Source: Cucumis sativus (taxonomy: Eukaryota; Streptophyta; Magnoliopsida; Cucurbitales; Cucurbitaceae). Taken from it: a DNA stretch of 64,000 bases. Where the stretch lies: contig NC_026660.2 in NCBI RefSeq assembly GCF_000004075.3, positions 6,944,001-7,008,000 of the forward strand, given 5' to 3'. A program made the translations under genes and the position numbers. Each line of letters opens with the position of its first letter. Positions within the stretch are counted from its first letter, which is position 1. The notes below the pieces were generated by a model. The model searched no databases. It saw only the letters and a program-made list of their open reading frames with translations, and was not told the DNA's origin. Of this stretch, positions 63,842-64,000 are shown in pieces.

Positions 63842-64000
63842 CTGAAAAGGTTGAAAATTTTATTATGAACATTTAAAATTTGAAAATAATAAAATACGAT
63901 GAATTTGGGAGAAATAAGTATGTCTCACAAAGCATATACATATTATAGTTCAACAATACAATGAAAGCCGTAACAGACAATCAATTACTTGCATTTACAG

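Noticed and set aside
63842..64000. Further synthetase exon at the right edge
   Set aside because: The only donor-like site near 63988 would place a TAA in the required phase. The preceding exon therefore lies beyond the window.
1..64000. CRISPR arrays, bacterial operons, prophage or plasmid features
   Set aside because: Regular spacer arrays and compact prokaryotic coding are absent. The only regular array (40209-41220) has no unique spacers and is a minisatellite.

Overview
The window is nuclear DNA of a flowering plant. Genes are split into many short exons with GT-AG introns, the spacers are very AT-rich with (AT)n and poly-A/T runs, and every protein recognised has its best remembered match in Arabidopsis. 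The ULP1-carrying Mutator-like element and the style of dispersed repeats suggest a cucurbit (Cucumis-like). That placement is inference, not proof.

Layout. 1-6.6 kb is gene-poor AT-rich spacer with repeat debris. 6.99-8.66 kb (+) is a complete three-exon DUO1 gene, the male-germline R2R3 MYB, with a miR159-like site in its coding sequence and two MYB boxes upstream. Convergent to it, 10.2-15.9 kb (-) is a nine-exon ELMO-domain gene. 16.5-25.7 kb is a 9-kb spacer with a tRNA-derived SINE and a long (AT)n tract but no gene that I can support. 25.9-32.7 kb (-) is a 15-exon CDC7-like kinase. 33.9-38.6 kb and 43.9-47.9 kb (both -) are tandem paralogues of an RGG-repeat RNA-binding protein (RGGA/SERBP1-like) with identical exon phases. 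Between them, in the promoter side of the first copy, sits a 3.67-kb Mutator-like element (38949-42616). It has a perfect 9-bp target-site duplication, about 113-bp terminal inverted repeats, a ULP1-type protease domain and a 150-180-bp minisatellite. 51.7-63.8 kb (-) holds the last 22 exons of an organellar bacterial-type glycyl-tRNA synthetase (EDD1-like). Its 5' part, including the alpha-like catalytic region, lies beyond the right edge.

The genes are ordinary housekeeping or developmental genes and do not form a pathway. The novelty lies in the mobile and regulatory layer: the ULP1-MULE, two TRIM-like elements and an LRR-kinase fragment inside glycyl-tRNA synthetase introns, a LINE remnant inside an RGG intron, and non-coding blocks conserved between the RGG paralogues. 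Gene content also suggests shared synteny with Arabidopsis: DUO1 plus ELMO resemble a chromosome 3 neighbourhood, and CDC7-like plus RGGA a chromosome 4 neighbourhood. Exon coordinates were worked out by hand from splice signals, frame continuity and family alignment recalled from memory. Every CDS listed as complete sums to a multiple of three without internal stops.
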